A stretch of DNA of 64,000 bases from Methylibium sp. Root1272 (GCF_001425905.1 NZ_LMDY01000013.1:125194-189193), one strand, 5' to 3'; positions 25,626-34,095 are shown, numbered from the stretch's first letter. The notes: generated by a model not told the origin, from the sequence alone. Translations and numbers: made by a program.

Positions 25626-26891
25626 ATGGACTCCCTGATCGCCGCCGCCGCACGCGCCCTCGCCGCCGGCGACGCACTGGGTGCGCTCAAGCGAGTGGCG
25701 CTTCGCGACGACCCGCCGGCGCTGGCGCTGCGCGGCATCGCGATGGCGCAGCTGGGCGAGCATGCGCGCGCCCGCGAGCTGCTGAAACGCGCCGCGCGCC
25801 GCTTCGGCAGCAGCCACGAGACCCTGGCCCACGCCCGCTGCGTGGTGGCCGAGGCCGAGGTGGCGCTCGCGATGCGCGACCTGCGCGGCGCGCCCGGCAT
25901 GCTGGCCGCCGCGGCGGCGGCGCTGGCGGCGCGCGGCGACCGCGCCAATGCATTGCAGGCGCGGCTGATCGCGGTGCGCCGGCTGCTGCTGCTCGGCCGG
26001 CTGCAGGAGGCCGAGGCCGAACTGGGCCACCTCGACAACCCCCCACGCGGCGACCACAACGACGACCGCCTGCCCCCGGCGCTGCGAGCGGTGGCCGAGC
26101 TGGCCACCGCCGAGCTGGCGTGGCGCTCGCTGCACACCGCGCCGGCGCAGGCGGCCCTGGCCCGCGCTCACGCCGCGGCTCAGCGCTCCGGCGTACCGGC
26201 ATTGCAGGCCGAGGTGGCCGAGGCGCGTGCTGCACTCGAGCGCCCTGCCGCGCGGCGCCTGCTGCCCGCGGGCCGCGAACAACCGCTGCGCCTGGCCGAG
26301 GTGGAAGCGCTGCTCGCCTCCGGCGCGCTGGTGGTCGACGCCTGCCGCCGCGGCCTGCACGGCGACGGCGCCACCTGGCTGCCGCTGGCGCGCCGGCCGC
26401 TGCTGTTCGCGCTGGCGCGCGCGCTGGCCGAGGCCTGGCCCGGCGACGCCGACCGCAATGCGCTGATCGCTCACGCCTTCCGCACCCGCCGCCCCGACGA
26501 GACGCACCGCGCCCGGCTGCGCGTGGAGATCGGCCGCCTTCGGAAGCTGGCCGCACCGCTGGCGCGCATCGAGGCCACGGAGCGCGGCTTCCTGCTCGTG
26601 CCGCGGGTTCATGAGGGTGATGCCGCCGCCGTGGCGGTGCTGGTGCCGCCGCTCGATGGCGACCGCGCCTCGCTGCTGGCGCTGCTGGCCGACTGCGCCG
26701 CGTGGTCCACCTCGGCGCTGGCGCTGGCGCTGGGCGCGAGCCAGCGCACGGTGCAGCGCGCGCTGGTGGAGCTGGAGGCGGCGGGCCGCGTGCGCGCCAT
26801 CGGGCGGGCCCGCGCGCAGCGCTGGCTGGCACCGCCGCTGGCCGGATTCACGACGAACTTGTTACTCCCTGCCGCGCTGCCGCTCACGTAG
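25626..26891 (+). CDS. TPR-like and helix-turn-helix protein
   Basis: 421 residues, very Ala/Leu/Arg-rich. The first 200 residues look like helical TPR-type repeats (ALRGIAMAQLGEHARARELL). The C-terminal third holds a winged-helix DNA-binding segment (LALGASQRTVQRALVELEAAG, about 375-395). It is probably a transcription regulator; the ligand is unknown. It ends 46 bp before the beta-propeller gene, which may be its target or partner. The two seem to form a conserved pair in related genomes (recall, unverified). Confidence 0.75.
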   Translation: MDSLIAAAARALAAGDALGALKRVALRDDPPALALRGIAMAQLGEHARARELLKRAARRFGSSHETLAHARCVVAEAEVALAMRDLRGAPGMLAAAAAALAARGDRANALQARLIAVRRLLLLGRLQEAEAELGHLDNPPRGDHNDDRLPPALRAVAELATAELAWRSLHTAPAQAALARAHAAAQRSGVPALQAEVAEARAALERPAARRLLPAGREQPLRLAEVEALLASGALVVDACRRGLHGDGATWLPLARRPLLFALARALAEAWPGDADRNALIAHAFRTRRPDETHRARLRVEIGRLRKLAAPLARIEATERGFLLVPRVHEGDAAAVAVLVPPLDGDRASLLALLADCAAWSTSALALALGASQRTVQRALVELEAAGRVRAIGRARAQRWLAPPLAGFTTNLLLPAALPLT

Positions 26892-26937
26892 ATTGGGTTC
26901 CACCGCATCGGCAACGACGAACGCAAGGAACCTGAGC

Positions 26938-27621
26938 ATGAGCAGCAACAGCAGCACCCTCCATACCACCCCACCGACGCGCACCGCCACCGCAGAGATC
27001 GTGCGCGAGTACGGCCCCTTCGACGGCGCCGAGCGCGTCCACGGCGTGACGCACGACGGCCAGCGCGTGTGGGCCGCCACCGGCGAGCGGCTGGTGGCCT
27101 TCGACCCCGCGAGCGGCGAGACCACGCGCACGCTGGCCTGCGCCGCCGACGCCGGCACCGCCTTCGACGGCAAGCACCTGTACCAGATCGCCGAGGCGCG
27201 CATCGACAAGATCGACCCGGCCACCGGCCAAGTGCTGGCGTCCATCCCCGCACCCGGTGAGGGCCGCGACTCGGGGCTCACCTGGGCCGAGGGCAGCCTG
27301 TGGGTGGGGCAGTACCTGGACCGCAAGATCCACCAGATCGACCCCTCCACCGGCAAGGTCCTGCGCACCATCGAATCCAACCGCCACGTGACCGGCGTGA
27401 CCTGGGTGGACGGCGACCTGTGGCACGGCACGTGGGAAGGCGACGAGAGCGAACTGCGCCGCATCGACCCGGCGAGCGGTGACGTGCTGGAGCGGCTGGA
27501 AATGCCCACCGGCACCGGCGTGAGCGGGCTGGAGTCGGACGGGGCTGGGCTGCTGTATTGCGGCGGGGGGGCGAGTGGGAAGGTGCGGGTGGTGAGGAGA
27601 CCGAGGCGGGTGGGCGCCTGA
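26938..27621 (+). CDS. Glutamine-cyclotransferase-like beta-propeller protein
   Basis: 227 residues. Repeated blades such as VTHDGQRVWAATGERLVAFD, LTWAEGSLWVGQYLDRKIHQ and VTWVDGDLWHGTWEGDES mark the glutamine cyclotransferase/SMP-30-like propeller fold. There is no signal peptide, and the size is smaller than bacterial glutaminyl cyclases, so enzyme activity is not assured. ATG 26938 has AAGGAA upstream. The low-GC insert starts right after this gene. Confidence 0.75.
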   Translation: MSSNSSTLHTTPPTRTATAEIVREYGPFDGAERVHGVTHDGQRVWAATGERLVAFDPASGETTRTLACAADAGTAFDGKHLYQIAEARIDKIDPATGQVLASIPAPGEGRDSGLTWAEGSLWVGQYLDRKIHQIDPSTGKVLRTIESNRHVTGVTWVDGDLWHGTWEGDESELRRIDPASGDVLERLEMPTGTGVSGLESDGAGLLYCGGGASGKVRVVRRPRRVGA

Positions 27622-27656
27622 CTACTGCGGATAAGCAGCCGGCGCCAATCACGGCA

Positions 27657-27700
27657 CGAGTAGGATGGTGCGGCCATTGGATTGATGCCAGTCCTACTCG
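27657..27700. repeat. Inverted repeat upstream of the mazG-like gene
   Basis: CGAGTAGGA (27657-27665) and TCCTACTCG (27692-27700) are perfect 9-bp arms around 26 bp. The repeat ends 48 bp before the mazG-like ATG. It could be an operator, an RNA hairpin, or the trace of an inserted element; no T-tract follows, so a terminator is less likely. Confidence 0.6.
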
Positions 27701-27748
27701 ACAAAATGAGCACGAATACCAACGCACTGACTGCGCAATGCGAAGAGC

Positions 27749-28099
27749 ATGACTGACCCACTCCGCGCCCTAGCAAAGCAGCTTGATCAGTTCGCCACGG
27801 ACCGTGATTGGCAGCAGTTCCATTCACCAAAAAATCTTGCTTCGGCGCTGATTGTTGAAGCTGGCGAGCTGTTGGAGCACTTCCAATGGCTGACCGAAGA
27901 GCAAAGCCGCGCTCTGTCACCCGAAAAGCGCGACGCGGTGGGCGAGGAAGTGGCCGACGTGCTGCTGTACTTGATTCAGATTGCGGGCGCACTGGGCATC
28001 GACCCCATCGCCGCGGCGCAGGCCAAGCTCAAGCTCAACGAGCTGAAGTACCCGGTAGATCGGGCGCGCGGCACCAGCAAGAAGTACGACGAACTGTGA
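27749..28099 (+). CDS. MazG-like nucleotide pyrophosphohydrolase
   Basis: 116-residue all-alpha NTP pyrophosphatase. LIVEAGELLEHFQWLT supplies the ExxE metal site and EEVADVLLYLIQIA the ExxD site, so the Mg-binding residues are complete. The family hydrolyses (d)NTPs to monophosphates. It is 13 bp upstream of the nuclease/helicase gene, and the two lie alone on a lower-GC insert. A role in nucleotide depletion or signalling during phage attack is an inference. Confidence 0.88.
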   Translation: MTDPLRALAKQLDQFATDRDWQQFHSPKNLASALIVEAGELLEHFQWLTEEQSRALSPEKRDAVGEEVADVLLYLIQIAGALGIDPIAAAQAKLKLNELKYPVDRARGTSKKYDEL

Positions 28100-28112
28100 G
28101 TACATATCCACA

Positions 28113-30554
28113 GTGATCATCTACCAAGCCAGCAAGAGCCAGTTCCTGCATCACGCCCTGCGCGACGACATTGAGGATGTCGTGTCGCGGCATTATCGAA
28201 GCGCTACCGGCCACGGCGTCAGTCCGTCGGAGATGCAGGCCTGGAAGCACTCACTGTTAGAGATGGCCAAGGTGCTCTGCGACGAGGAAATCCCTGACGA
28301 CGCGGGCATCGCGATCGAATACCAGTTGCCGCAGAGTTCCAAGCGCATCGATTTCGTGATTGCCGGCGAGGACGCCGCTGCGCGCACCAAGGTCATCATC
28401 GTCGAGCTCAAGCAGTGGTCGGAATCTCGTCGCAGCGAAAAGGACGCCATCGTCTGGGCACGCCGAGGCGGGCGCGCGAGTGAACGCGAAGGACCGCACC
28501 CGTCTTACCAAGCCTGGTCTTACGCCGCCTATCTGCAGGATTTCAACGCCGCAGTGCAAGACGGCGCGATGACACTGCAGCCCTGCGCCTACTTGCACAA
28601 CCACCCGCGCGACGGCGAGATCGATCACCCGCACTACCGCTCCCATCTCGAACGCGCTCCGCTGTTCTTGGCGCAAGAACGCGCCAAGCTGCAAGCCTTC
28701 ATCCGTGAACACGTGCGCCGCGGCGACCGAAAGGGCGCGCTGTACGCCATCGAGAACGGGCGTATCCGGCCGTCGAAACTGCTGATCGACAGCGTGGCCG
28801 GGCTGCTGCAAGGCAAGCCTGAGTTCGTGCTGATCGATGACCAGAAGGTGGCGCATGAGAGCATCTTGGAGGCCGACGCACGCGCAGAAGAGAAGAAGCA
28901 GGTTGTCATCGTTCAGGGCGGGCCGGGGACGGGAAAGTCGGTCATTGCCATCAACCTGCTCGGAACACTGATCGCACGCAAGCGCAATGTGCGCTACGTA
29001 TCAAAGAACGCGGCGCCTCGCGCCGTGTACGAATCCAAGCTGGCCGGCACGTTCACGAAGACACGCATCAGCAATCTGTTCAGCGGCTCGGGAGCGTTCG
29101 TGAACGACGAAGCCGACAGCTACGACACCTTGATCGTTGACGAGGCGCACCGCCTCAACGAAAAGAGCGGCCTGTACCGCAATCTCGGCGACAACCAAGT
29201 GAAGGAGTTGATCCGGTCCGCACGCTGCACCGTGTTCTTCGTCGATGACGATCAGCGGGTCACATTGCTCGACATCGGCCACACCGAAGTGCTTCGGCGC
29301 CACGCACGCGAACTCGGAGCCGAGGTGACCGAACTAGAACTCTCCTCGCAGTTTCGATGCAACGGCTCGGACGGCTACCTCGCTTGGCTGGATCACACGC
29401 TAGACATTCGCGAGACCGCGAACCAGACCCTCGACACAGACGAGTACGACTTCCGCGTCTTCGACAACCCGGCCGAACTGCACGCACTGGTTGAGTTGAA
29501 GAACCGCGCCAACAACCGGTCACGCGTCGTTGCGGGCTACTGTTGGAAGTGGCCGAGCAAAAAGAACGCTCAGGCCTGGGACATCGAGCTGCCCGAGTTC
29601 GACTATCGGCGCCGCTGGAACCTCGACAAGGACGGCAGCCTGTGGATCGTGACGAAGGGATCGGTGGAGCAAGTGGGGTGCATCCACACCTGCCAGGGCC
29701 TGGAACTGGACTACGTGGGCGTCATCATCGGGCCAGATCTCGTTTACCGCGACGGGCACATCGTGACCGACGCAACGAAGCGTGCGTCGTCGGACCAGTC
29801 GGTCAAGGGTCTTAAAGCGATGCTTAAGGCAGAGCCTGCAGCCGCACGTGATCTAGCGGACGCCATCGTCAAGAATACCTATCGGACCCTCATGACTCGG
29901 GGCATGAAGGGATGCTACGTCTACTGCACCGATGCGCCCCTGGCGGCATACCTTCGGTCCCGATTGCGTGCTGGGCCCGTAATGGCCGGTACCGATGGCG
30001 AAAACACCGTCTCTCCTGCATCAGCCGGTAGGCCGTCGAATGTCGTCCCGTTGCGGCGGGTCACGAAGGAAGAGCGCGAGGCCGGCGCCGTGGCTGCGCC
30101 GGTCGTCGACCTGCAATTCGCTGCCGGCGCCTTTTCGGAAGCGCAGGCACTGGAGGACGGCGCTGACGATTGGGTGGCTTTACCGGATTGGGTACGGCCC
30201 CAGTCAGGCTTATTCGTGGCCCAAGTCATTGGCGAGTCGATGAACCGCCGCATTCCAAACGGTTCATGGTGCCTATTCCGCGCGAATCCGGCGGGGACGC
30301 GCGAGGGGAAAATTGTGGTGGTTCAACACCGCAGCATCTCAGATCCCGAGACCGGGGGACGGTACACCGTCAAGGTCTACGAGAGCGAGAAAGTGCCGAC
30401 AGAGGACGGGGGCTGGCGGCACGAACGCATCACGCTACGACCAGACTCGGATCAGCCTGGGTTTGAATCTATCGAGATCAGCGTGCATGAAGGCCAAGAG
30501 GGCTTCCTCGTTGTCGCCGAGATGCTGATGGTCTTGGCGGGAGAGCCCGGCTGA
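28113..30554 (+). CDS. Nuclease-like/DUF2075 helicase/S24 peptidase fusion
   Basis: 813 residues with three parts. Residues 1-170 resemble a PD-(D/E)xK nuclease: Asp80 (KRIDFVIAG) and Glu98-x-Lys100 (VIIVELKQW). Residues about 250-630 are a DUF2075 superfamily 1-type ATPase: Walker A GGPGTGKS (269-276), Walker B LIVDEAHRL (Asp343-Glu344), VDDDQRVT and TCQGLELDYVGV. Residues about 680-810 are a LexA/UmuD-type S24 peptidase with Ser709 (GESMNRRIPNG) and Lys754 (YTVKVYESE). No HTH is seen. GTG 28113 is the start, with only a weak ribosome-binding site. Other DUF2075 proteins occur beside mazG genes; the S24 domain is unusual. Possible self-cleaving or damage-triggered defence effector (inference). 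Confidence 0.85.
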   Translation: MIIYQASKSQFLHHALRDDIEDVVSRHYRSATGHGVSPSEMQAWKHSLLEMAKVLCDEEIPDDAGIAIEYQLPQSSKRIDFVIAGEDAAARTKVIIVELKQWSESRRSEKDAIVWARRGGRASEREGPHPSYQAWSYAAYLQDFNAAVQDGAMTLQPCAYLHNHPRDGEIDHPHYRSHLERAPLFLAQERAKLQAFIREHVRRGDRKGALYAIENGRIRPSKLLIDSVAGLLQGKPEFVLIDDQKVAHESILEADARAEEKKQVVIVQGGPGTGKSVIAINLLGTLIARKRNVRYVSKNAAPRAVYESKLAGTFTKTRISNLFSGSGAFVNDEADSYDTLIVDEAHRLNEKSGLYRNLGDNQVKELIRSARCTVFFVDDDQRVTLLDIGHTEVLRRHARELGAEVTELELSSQFRCNGSDGYLAWLDHTLDIRETANQTLDTDEYDFRVFDNPAELHALVELKNRANNRSRVVAGYCWKWPSKKNAQAWDIELPEFDYRRRWNLDKDGSLWIVTKGSVEQVGCIHTCQGLELDYVGVIIGPDLVYRDGHIVTDATKRASSDQSVKGLKAMLKAEPAAARDLADAIVKNTYRTLMTRGMKGCYVYCTDAPLAAYLRSRLRAGPVMAGTDGENTVSPASAGRPSNVVPLRRVTKEEREAGAVAAPVVDLQFAAGAFSEAQALEDGADDWVALPDWVRPQSGLFVAQVIGESMNRRIPNGSWCLFRANPAGTREGKIVVVQHRSISDPETGGRYTVKVYESEKVPTEDGGWRHERITLRPDSDQPGFESIEISVHEGQEGFLVVAEMLMVLAGEPG

Positions 30555-30645
30555 AAAGAATGAGCGCGACGGGCAGTGATCGGCGGTCATCAACTCGTCG
30601 CGCAGAGCGTCGCGTCAGTTCGTGATGCTATGTTCAACGGAACCA

Positions 30646-30697
30646 TCAGCTATTCGGCGCACGCCTGATAAGCCGCACGCTTCTATTCGATAGCTGA
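30646..30697. repeat. Inverted repeat after the fusion gene
   Basis: TCAGCTAT (30646-30653) and ATAGCTGA (30690-30697) are perfect 8-bp arms around 36 bp, between the end of the nuclease/helicase gene and the convergent RlmN-like gene. It could be a weak transcription stop or an element end. No T-tract follows. Confidence 0.45.
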
Positions 30698-30712
30698 CCT
30701 GCGCCGATGACG

Positions 30713-31813
30713 CTACTCAGCAATAGCTAGGTCGCGGTCGGACAAAGAATGCAGAGTCGCGCCGAGCGCGGGCCTGATCTCAATCCGCCGAGTCTCGCCC
30801 CCCGCCCTTGCCCTCAACTGCCCACACCCCCCCTCCACATCCTGCCCCGCTGACCTTCTCAGCTTGGTCAGCACGCCGCGCCGGTGCAGCGCGCCGGCCA
30901 TCGCCACCGCGCGCTCCCAGGCCGGGCGCTGGAAAGCCAGCCCGTCTACGGTGTTGTAGGGGATGAGGTTCATCACCGCGTAGCGGCCGGCCAGCAGGCG
31001 CACGATGCCGTCGATCTCGTCGTCGCCGTCGTTCACGCCGTCGATCAGCGTCCACTGGTACTGCACCGGGTAGCCGGTGGCGCGGGCGTAGCGTTCGCCA
31101 TAGGCCACCAGTTCCTCGGGGTCGATCCGCGGTGCGCGCGGCAGCAGTTGCGCGCGCAGCTCGCGCTTGGTGGTGTGCAGAGACAGCGCCAGTGCGGGCT
31201 TCACCGCGCCCTCGCCCAGGTTCTGCAGGCGCTCGAACACACGCTCGTCGCCCACGGTGGAGAACACTAGGTTCTTGTGGCCCACGCCGCCGGCGGTGCC
31301 CAGCAGGTCTATCGCTTCGAGCACGTTGTCCAGGTTGTGCGCGGGCTCGCCCATGCCCATGAACACCACCTTCTTCACCGCGCGCCCGCTGTGGTTGCCG
31401 AGGCCGCGCGCCAACGCCACCTGGGCCACGATCTCGGCGCTGCCCAGCTGGCGCAGCAGGCCGCTCTGGCCGGTCATGCAGAACACGCAGCCCACCGCGC
31501 AGCCCACCTGGGTGGACACGCACAAACCGTCGCGCGGCAGCAGCACGCTCTCCACCGTCTGGCCGTCGGCCAGCGCCACCAGCAAGCGGGCCGAGCCGTC
31601 TTCGGCCGGGTGCTCGGAGCGCAGTTGCGCCAGCCCCTGCAGCTCGGCCTCCAGCGCCGGCAGGGCCTCGCGCAGCGCGAGCGGCAGCACGTCTTCCCTC
31701 GCGCTGCGGCGCTGCTGCGGCAGCGCGCAGGCCCAGTGGCGCAGCACGCTCTGCTCGTGGCCGGGCCGCGCGCCCAGGGCGCGCAGGCGCTCGCGGAGGT
31801 GTTCGATGCGCAT
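30713..31813 (-). CDS. RlmN/Cfr-type radical SAM methyltransferase paralogue
   Basis: 366 residues. Radical SAM cluster Cys105-Cys109-Cys112 (CAVGCVFC), GMGEPAHNLDNV, and a second methyl-carrier Cys330 in DVEGGCGQL agree with the RlmN/Cfr mechanism, which methylates C2 or C8 of an adenosine in RNA. It differs from housekeeping RlmN in the C-terminal motif (RRSAGQDVEGGCGQ rather than RTRGDDIDAACGQ), so it is probably a second copy with another target. The last 35 residues lie in lower-GC sequence at the edge of the insert and may not be original. Confidence 0.82.
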   Translation of the reverse strand: MRIEHLRERLRALGARPGHEQSVLRHWACALPQQRRSAREDVLPLALREALPALEAELQGLAQLRSEHPAEDGSARLLVALADGQTVESVLLPRDGLCVSTQVGCAVGCVFCMTGQSGLLRQLGSAEIVAQVALARGLGNHSGRAVKKVVFMGMGEPAHNLDNVLEAIDLLGTAGGVGHKNLVFSTVGDERVFERLQNLGEGAVKPALALSLHTTKRELRAQLLPRAPRIDPEELVAYGERYARATGYPVQYQWTLIDGVNDGDDEIDGIVRLLAGRYAVMNLIPYNTVDGLAFQRPAWERAVAMAGALHRRGVLTKLRRSAGQDVEGGCGQLRARAGGETRRIEIRPALGATLHSLSDRDLAIAE

Positions 31814-31969
31814 GGGGAAGGAAGGGGAAACGGAGGAGGAGGCTGTGGCGTGCGGCGGAACCTCAGTGTAGGCAAGGCCTTCGCGCCCCGGGCCATCGTC
31901 GCAACTTCACAATGCCGGCAGGCCCTGACGATGTGGGCCCACCCACCCCGGCTCCGGAGCCCCACGACC

Positions 31970-32452
31970 ATGGACGACGTGACGATCCTGCAGTTTCCCG
32001 CCACCCGCGTGGCCTACCTGCGCCACGTGGGGCCGTACGGCAGCCCGGCCATCTCGCAGACGTGGCTGCGCTTCTCGGCCTGGGCCGCGCAGCGCGGGCT
32101 GTTCCAGCCGGACCGCCGCGTGCTGGGCGCGGCGCAAGACCGGCCGCCGTTCACCGCGCCCGAGCAATGCCGTTATGACTGCTGCGTGGAGGTGGATGCG
32201 GCCTTCCAGCCCGAAGCCGACGTGGCGGTGCAGGTGCTGCCCGGCGGCCCGTATGCCTGCGTGCGCTACAGCGGCGCCGGCATCGCAGCGCTGCACCAGG
32301 CCTGGAGCCGGCTGTTCCGCGAATGGCTGCCCGCCAGCGGCCGGCAGGCCACCGACGGCCCGGCGCTGGAGTGGTACGACCGGCCGATGGAGATCGACGT
32401 GAAGACCGGCTACCTCACCTGCCTGCTGTGCGTGCCGCTGCAGGCAATGTAG
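31970..32452 (+). CDS. GyrI-like effector-binding domain protein
   Basis: 160 residues. VAYLRHVGPYGSPAISQTWL and YDCCVEVDAAFQPEADVAVQ place it in the GyrI/SbmC (AraC_E_bind) family, a fold that binds small hydrophobic ligands. It has no DNA-binding domain. Likely a stand-alone ligand binder or hydrolase of unknown substrate. Start ATG 31970 follows CCACGACC with no clear ribosome-binding site; ATG 31931 is an alternative. Confidence 0.82.
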   Translation: MDDVTILQFPATRVAYLRHVGPYGSPAISQTWLRFSAWAAQRGLFQPDRRVLGAAQDRPPFTAPEQCRYDCCVEVDAAFQPEADVAVQVLPGGPYACVRYSGAGIAALHQAWSRLFREWLPASGRQATDGPALEWYDRPMEIDVKTGYLTCLLCVPLQAM

Positions 32453-32492
32453 TCACCAGCGCCGCAGCGGCACACACGGTGGCCACCCGCCT

Positions 32493-32840
32493 TCACTGCC
32501 CCGCGGCGTGCGCGGTCACGGCCGCGACGGCCTGCGCCTCGCTGCGCGCCGCGTAGGCCCCGGCACCCTGCACGGCCGAAGGCGCCACCACGGCCAGGGC
32601 GCCGCGCGGGCACAGGCCCAGGCAGTTGGTGAGCACCACGCGCGGCCGCTGCGGCGCTTGCTTCAGCGCGGCTCGCAAGGCCGCGGCCACCGGCTTGGCC
32701 TTCAGCGCCTTCGGGCCGTTGCTGCGCTTCTGGCACTGGCGGCAGACCAGCACCACGTCGTGCCACGGCACGTCCAGGCGTTCGGGCAGGTCGTGCTCAC
32801 GCAGCAGCGTGGGCAGTGGAGCGGGGCCGTGTTTCGTCAC
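32493..32840 (-). CDS. Thioredoxin-like [2Fe-2S] ferredoxin domain protein
   Basis: 115 residues. VCRQCQK and NCLGLCPRGALAV give the C-x2-C and C-x3-C pairs of the thioredoxin-like [2Fe-2S] fold found in NuoE-type ferredoxins. The electron partner is unknown. The frame is open to GTG 32957, but that start lies inside the amiE operator candidate and adds 39 unconserved residues. GTG 32840, with GGTGG four bases upstream, is preferred. Divergent from amiE. Confidence 0.7.
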   Translation of the reverse strand: MTKHGPAPLPTLLREHDLPERLDVPWHDVVLVCRQCQKRSNGPKALKAKPVAAALRAALKQAPQRPRVVLTNCLGLCPRGALAVVAPSAVQGAGAYAARSEAQAVAAVTAHAAGQ

Positions 32841-32935
32841 GAAGCCACCGTACGACACATCCGGCGCGGCCGGCCCGGCGGCAGCCGATAGACCGCGCAC
32901 TGCGCTGCGGCTTTTGCTTTTCCGTGCCCGGGCCC

Positions 32936-32955
32936 CTACGTCGTTCAACGTATTC
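32936..32955. promoter_or_regulatory. Palindromic operator candidate upstream of amiE
   Basis: CTACGTCGTTCAACGTATTC agrees with the urtA-region site (5641-5660) at 17 of 20 positions, including TACGTC and ACGTATTC. The dyad core is 32937-32952, ending 87 bp before the amiE start. It suggests co-regulation of the aliphatic amidase and the amide transporter. Confidence 0.6.
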
Positions 32956-33038
32956 ACCGGCCGGAGGGCATTTTCAAGAATGGGCTCGTTGTTGTTGTTC
33001 TTTCCTGTTTCTCACTGCGCGGCACTCGGGGGCTTTCC

Positions 33039-34079
33039 ATGATCCATGGCGACATTTCCAGCAGCAAGGACACCGTGGGCGTGGCCGTCATCAACTACAA
33101 GATGCCGCGCCTGCACACGAAGGCCGAGGTGCTGGCCAACGCGAAGCAGATCGCCGACATGGTGGTGGGCATGAAGGCCGGGCTGCCGGGGCTGGACCTG
33201 GTGATCTTCCCGGAGTACAGCACCCACGGGATCATGTACGACAGCGCCGAGATGTACGCCAACGCAGCCACGGTGCCGGGCGCCGAGACGGAGATCTTCG
33301 CCGCCGCCTGCCGCAAGGCCAAGGTGTGGGGCGTGTTCTCGCTCACCGGCGAGCAGCACGAGGAGCACCCGAACAAGGCGCCGTACAACACGCTGATCCT
33401 GATGAACGACCAGGGCGAAATCGTCCAGAAGTACCGCAAGATCATGCCGTGGGTGCCCATCGAGGGCTGGTACCCGGGCAACTGCACCTACGTGAGCGAA
33501 GGCCCGAAGGGCCTGAAGGTCAGCCTCATCATCTGCGACGACGGCAACTACCCGGAGATCTGGCGCGACTGCGCGATGAAGGGCGCGGAGCTGATCGTGC
33601 GCTGCCAAGGCTACATGTACCCGGCCAAGGAGCAGCAGGTGCTGATCAGCAAGGCGATGGCCTTCGCCAACAACACCTACGTGGCGGTGGCCAACGCGGC
33701 CGGCTTCGACGGCGTGTACTCGTACTTCGGGCACAGCGCGATCATCGGCTTCGACGGCCGCACGCTGGGCGAGTGCGGCGAGGAGGAAATGGGCATCCAG
33801 TACGCGGCGCTCAGCAAGAGCCTGATCCGCGACTTCCGCCGCAACGGCCAGAGCGAGAACCATCTGTTCAAGCTGCTGCACCGGGGCTACACCGGCATGA
33901 TCAATTCGCGCGAGGGCGACAAGGGCGTGGCCGCCTGCCCCTACGACTTCTATGCGCAGTGGATCGCCGACCCGGAGGCGATGCGCGAGAAGGTGGAGTC
34001 CTTCACCCGCAGCACGGTGGGCACCGACGAGGCCCCCATCGAGGGCCTGCCCCACCAGAGCAGCGTGGGCCACCGCTGA
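33039..34079 (+). CDS. amiE: Aliphatic amidase
   Basis: 346-residue nitrilase-superfamily amidase that hydrolyses short aliphatic amides such as acetamide and propionamide to acids and ammonia. The catalytic triad is Glu59 (IFPEYSTHG), Lys134 (QKYRKIMPW) and Cys166 ([10 protein letters not shown]), at the positions known for Pseudomonas AmiE, and the length is identical. Start ATG 33039 follows GGGGGC. It is followed by an AAA ATPase and a VWA protein instead of the amiBCRS genes of Pseudomonas. It shares an operator-like palindrome with urtA. Confidence 0.97.
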   Translation: MIHGDISSSKDTVGVAVINYKMPRLHTKAEVLANAKQIADMVVGMKAGLPGLDLVIFPEYSTHGIMYDSAEMYANAATVPGAETEIFAAACRKAKVWGVFSLTGEQHEEHPNKAPYNTLILMNDQGEIVQKYRKIMPWVPIEGWYPGNCTYVSEGPKGLKVSLIICDDGNYPEIWRDCAMKGAELIVRCQGYMYPAKEQQVLISKAMAFANNTYVAVANAAGFDGVYSYFGHSAIIGFDGRTLGECGEEEMGIQYAALSKSLIRDFRRNGQSENHLFKLLHRGYTGMINSREGDKGVAACPYDFYAQWIADPEAMREKVESFTRSTVGTDEAPIEGLPHQSSVGHR

Positions 34080-34095
34080 GGCGGGCGCGATCGAC

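Larger units (their letters stand above)
27622..30790. other. Lower-GC insert carrying a possible defence module
   Basis: Base composition falls to roughly 50-60 % GC here, against about 70 % outside, and codon choice is more relaxed (more A/T in third positions). It carries only the mazG-like gene and the nuclease/helicase/peptidase gene. The left edge is at the propeller stop, and the right edge is in the 3' end of the RlmN-like gene. No integrase, transposase, tRNA or clear flanking direct repeat was found. Confidence 0.65.

Noticed and set aside
27705-30569. AATGAGCACGA (27705) and AATGAGCGCGA (30559) as flanking attachment repeats
   Set aside because: Only 11 bp with one mismatch, lying inside the low-GC segment instead of at its edges. 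No integrase or tRNA nearby.
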